Under the pieces are notes generated by a model. The model had not been told where the DNA came from. It saw only the letters and a program-made list of their open reading frames with translations, and made no database searches. A program made the translations under genes and the position numbers. This document shows, piece by piece, positions 63,260 to 64,000 of a stretch of 64,000 bases of DNA. Source of the stretch: Flavobacterium psychroterrae (GTDB taxonomy: Bacteria > Bacteroidota > Bacteroidia > Flavobacteriales > Flavobacteriaceae); NCBI RefSeq assembly GCF_018380615.1, contig NZ_JAGYVZ010000007.1, positions 62,001 through 126,000 of the forward strand. The letters are read 5' to 3'. Each line of letters begins with the position of its first letter. Position 1 is the stretch's first letter.

Positions 63260-63378
63260 TTTAATTGTTGATTTTAGATTGTTGATTTTAGATTTGGAAG
63301 AGTTTAGGTTTCAACCTCTGTACCTCTGTACCTCTGAACCTTTGTAACTTTGAACCTTTGTAACTTTTGAACCTCAGA
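63260..63378. repeat. Low-complexity GTTGATTTTAGATT / CCTCTGTA-CCTTTGTAA repeat
   Basis: GTTGATTTTAGATT twice, then CCTCTGTACCTCTGTACCTC and AACCTTTGTAAC words. Same low-complexity family as 3560-3645; no gene. Confidence 0.65.
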
Positions 63379-64000
63379 TTAAAGATCCTGCGCATTAGCA
63401 ATTAACTCAGCAATATCCATCACCTTCACTTGTCCTTCTTTTTCCTGATGTTTAATTCCATCGGTTAGCATTGTATTACAAAACGGACAACCCGCTGCAA
63501 TAATATCCGGTTGAACTTCAAGTGCATCTTCTGTACGCAATACATTTACTTCTTTGTTTCCCGGTTCAGCATCTTTAAACATTTGTGCTCCACCTGCTCC
63601 ACAGCATAAACCATTTGCTTTTGAGCGTTTCATTTCGACTAATTCAACATCTAGTTTCTGAATTAAATCTCTTGGCGCTTCATATACTTTATTGGCTCTT
63701 CCTAAATAGCATGGATCGTGAAAAGTTATTTTTTTTCCTTTAAACTGACCTCCTTCAACGGTTAATCTTCCATCATCAATTAATGACTTCAAAAATTCAG
63801 TATGGTGAATTACATCATACTGACCTCCTAATTCAGGATATTCATTTTTTAAAGTATTAAAACAATGCGGACAAGCGGTTACGATTTTTTTAGCTTCATA
63901 TGCATTTAAAACCTCGATATTCATCATGGCCTGCATTTGAAACAAAAATTCATTTCCGGCGCGTTTTGCAGGATCTCCGGTACAACTCTCTTCTGTACCA
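63379..64000 (-). CDS. CCG-domain (Fe-S)-binding protein, HdrB/GlpC-like, 5'-truncated
   Basis: The open frame runs to the window edge; the first in-window residues are GTEESCTGDPAKRAGNEFLF, followed by QMQAMMNIEVL. The true start is outside. Conserved cysteine blocks are EESCTGDP, ACPHCFNTLKNEYPE, FHDPCYLGRAN, NGLCCGAGGAQMF and AAGCPFCNTM. These are the CCG motifs of HdrB-like and LutA/GlpC-type subunits that bind an unusual Fe-S cluster. Its partner subunit is not in the window, so only electron transfer can be inferred. Confidence 0.9.
   Translation of the reverse strand, partial: GTEESCTGDPAKRAGNEFLFQMQAMMNIEVLNAYEAKKIVTACPHCFNTLKNEYPELGGQYDVIHHTEFLKSLIDDGRLTVEGGQFKGKKITFHDPCYLGRANKVYEAPRDLIQKLDVELVEMKRSKANGLCCGAGGAQMFKDAEPGNKEVNVLRTEDALEVQPDIIAAGCPFCNTMLTDGIKHQEKEGQVKVMDIAELIANAQDL

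Overview
The window is chromosomal DNA of a Flavobacterium (Bacteroidota), close to F. johnsoniae in gene content. The evidence is AT-rich, densely coded DNA, type IX secretion (T9SS) components and C-terminal sorting domains, SusC/SusD pairs, Bacteroidota-type -7 promoter boxes (TAnnTTTG), a bacillithiol gene (bshA), and many palindromic intergenic repeats of the kind seen in this genus. No phage, plasmid, IS transposase, tRNA or CRISPR array was found.

Left part (1-15.7 kb). The tail of a PorP/SprF-like protein is followed by an OmpA-type partner. Then come a CAP lipoprotein, pdxH, and a minus-strand cluster read as pyrR - unknown 213-aa protein - pyrB - STAS-like 110-aa protein - rnz. A small accessory stretch (7.9-12.2 kb) holds a membrane single-HKD phospholipase-D-like protein, an unknown acidic protein, a YCF48-repeat protein with a T9SS sorting tail, a VOC-family gene with a decayed tandem duplication behind it, and a 57-aa lipoprotein. 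An ABC-F ATPase with one degenerate composite ATP site and a TlpA-like lipoprotein follow.

Centre (16.1-40.1 kb). This is a complete chitin utilization locus matching the described F. johnsoniae one in order. It holds secreted two-catalytic-domain ChiA, a GH20 hexosaminidase, a two-domain NagB, SusD/SusC, the GH18 lipoprotein ChiB, a second SusD/SusC pair, a LytS-type kinase with a LytTR regulator, and an MFS GlcNAc permease. ChiA cuts chitin outside the cell; SusC/D import oligomers; ChiB and GH20 finish them to GlcNAc; the permease takes GlcNAc into the cytoplasm; NagB feeds glycolysis. Both susC promoters and the permease promoter carry a GTCGTTGGT-like LytTR half-site exactly 53 bp upstream of the likely -7 box. 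In both susC promoters a second half-site lies 12 bp further in. This gives a concrete regulon hypothesis for the adjacent LytTR regulator.

Right part (40.2-64 kb). These are mostly housekeeping and single genes: transaldolase, a GAF histidine kinase whose stop codon lies in a perfect 24-bp inverted repeat, an SDR, an MBOAT/SGNH acyltransferase pair, the small SRP RNA with a textbook promoter, glutaminyl cyclase, hutI and hutG, a DEAD-box helicase, a TPR hybrid kinase, a DAACS symporter, aroC, an LpxH-like phosphoesterase, an outer-membrane barrel protein, a PrcB-like lipoprotein, bshA, and a 5'-truncated CCG-type Fe-S protein at the edge.

Intergenic regions hold at least six families of palindromic or duplicated repeats, several present two or three times in this one window.
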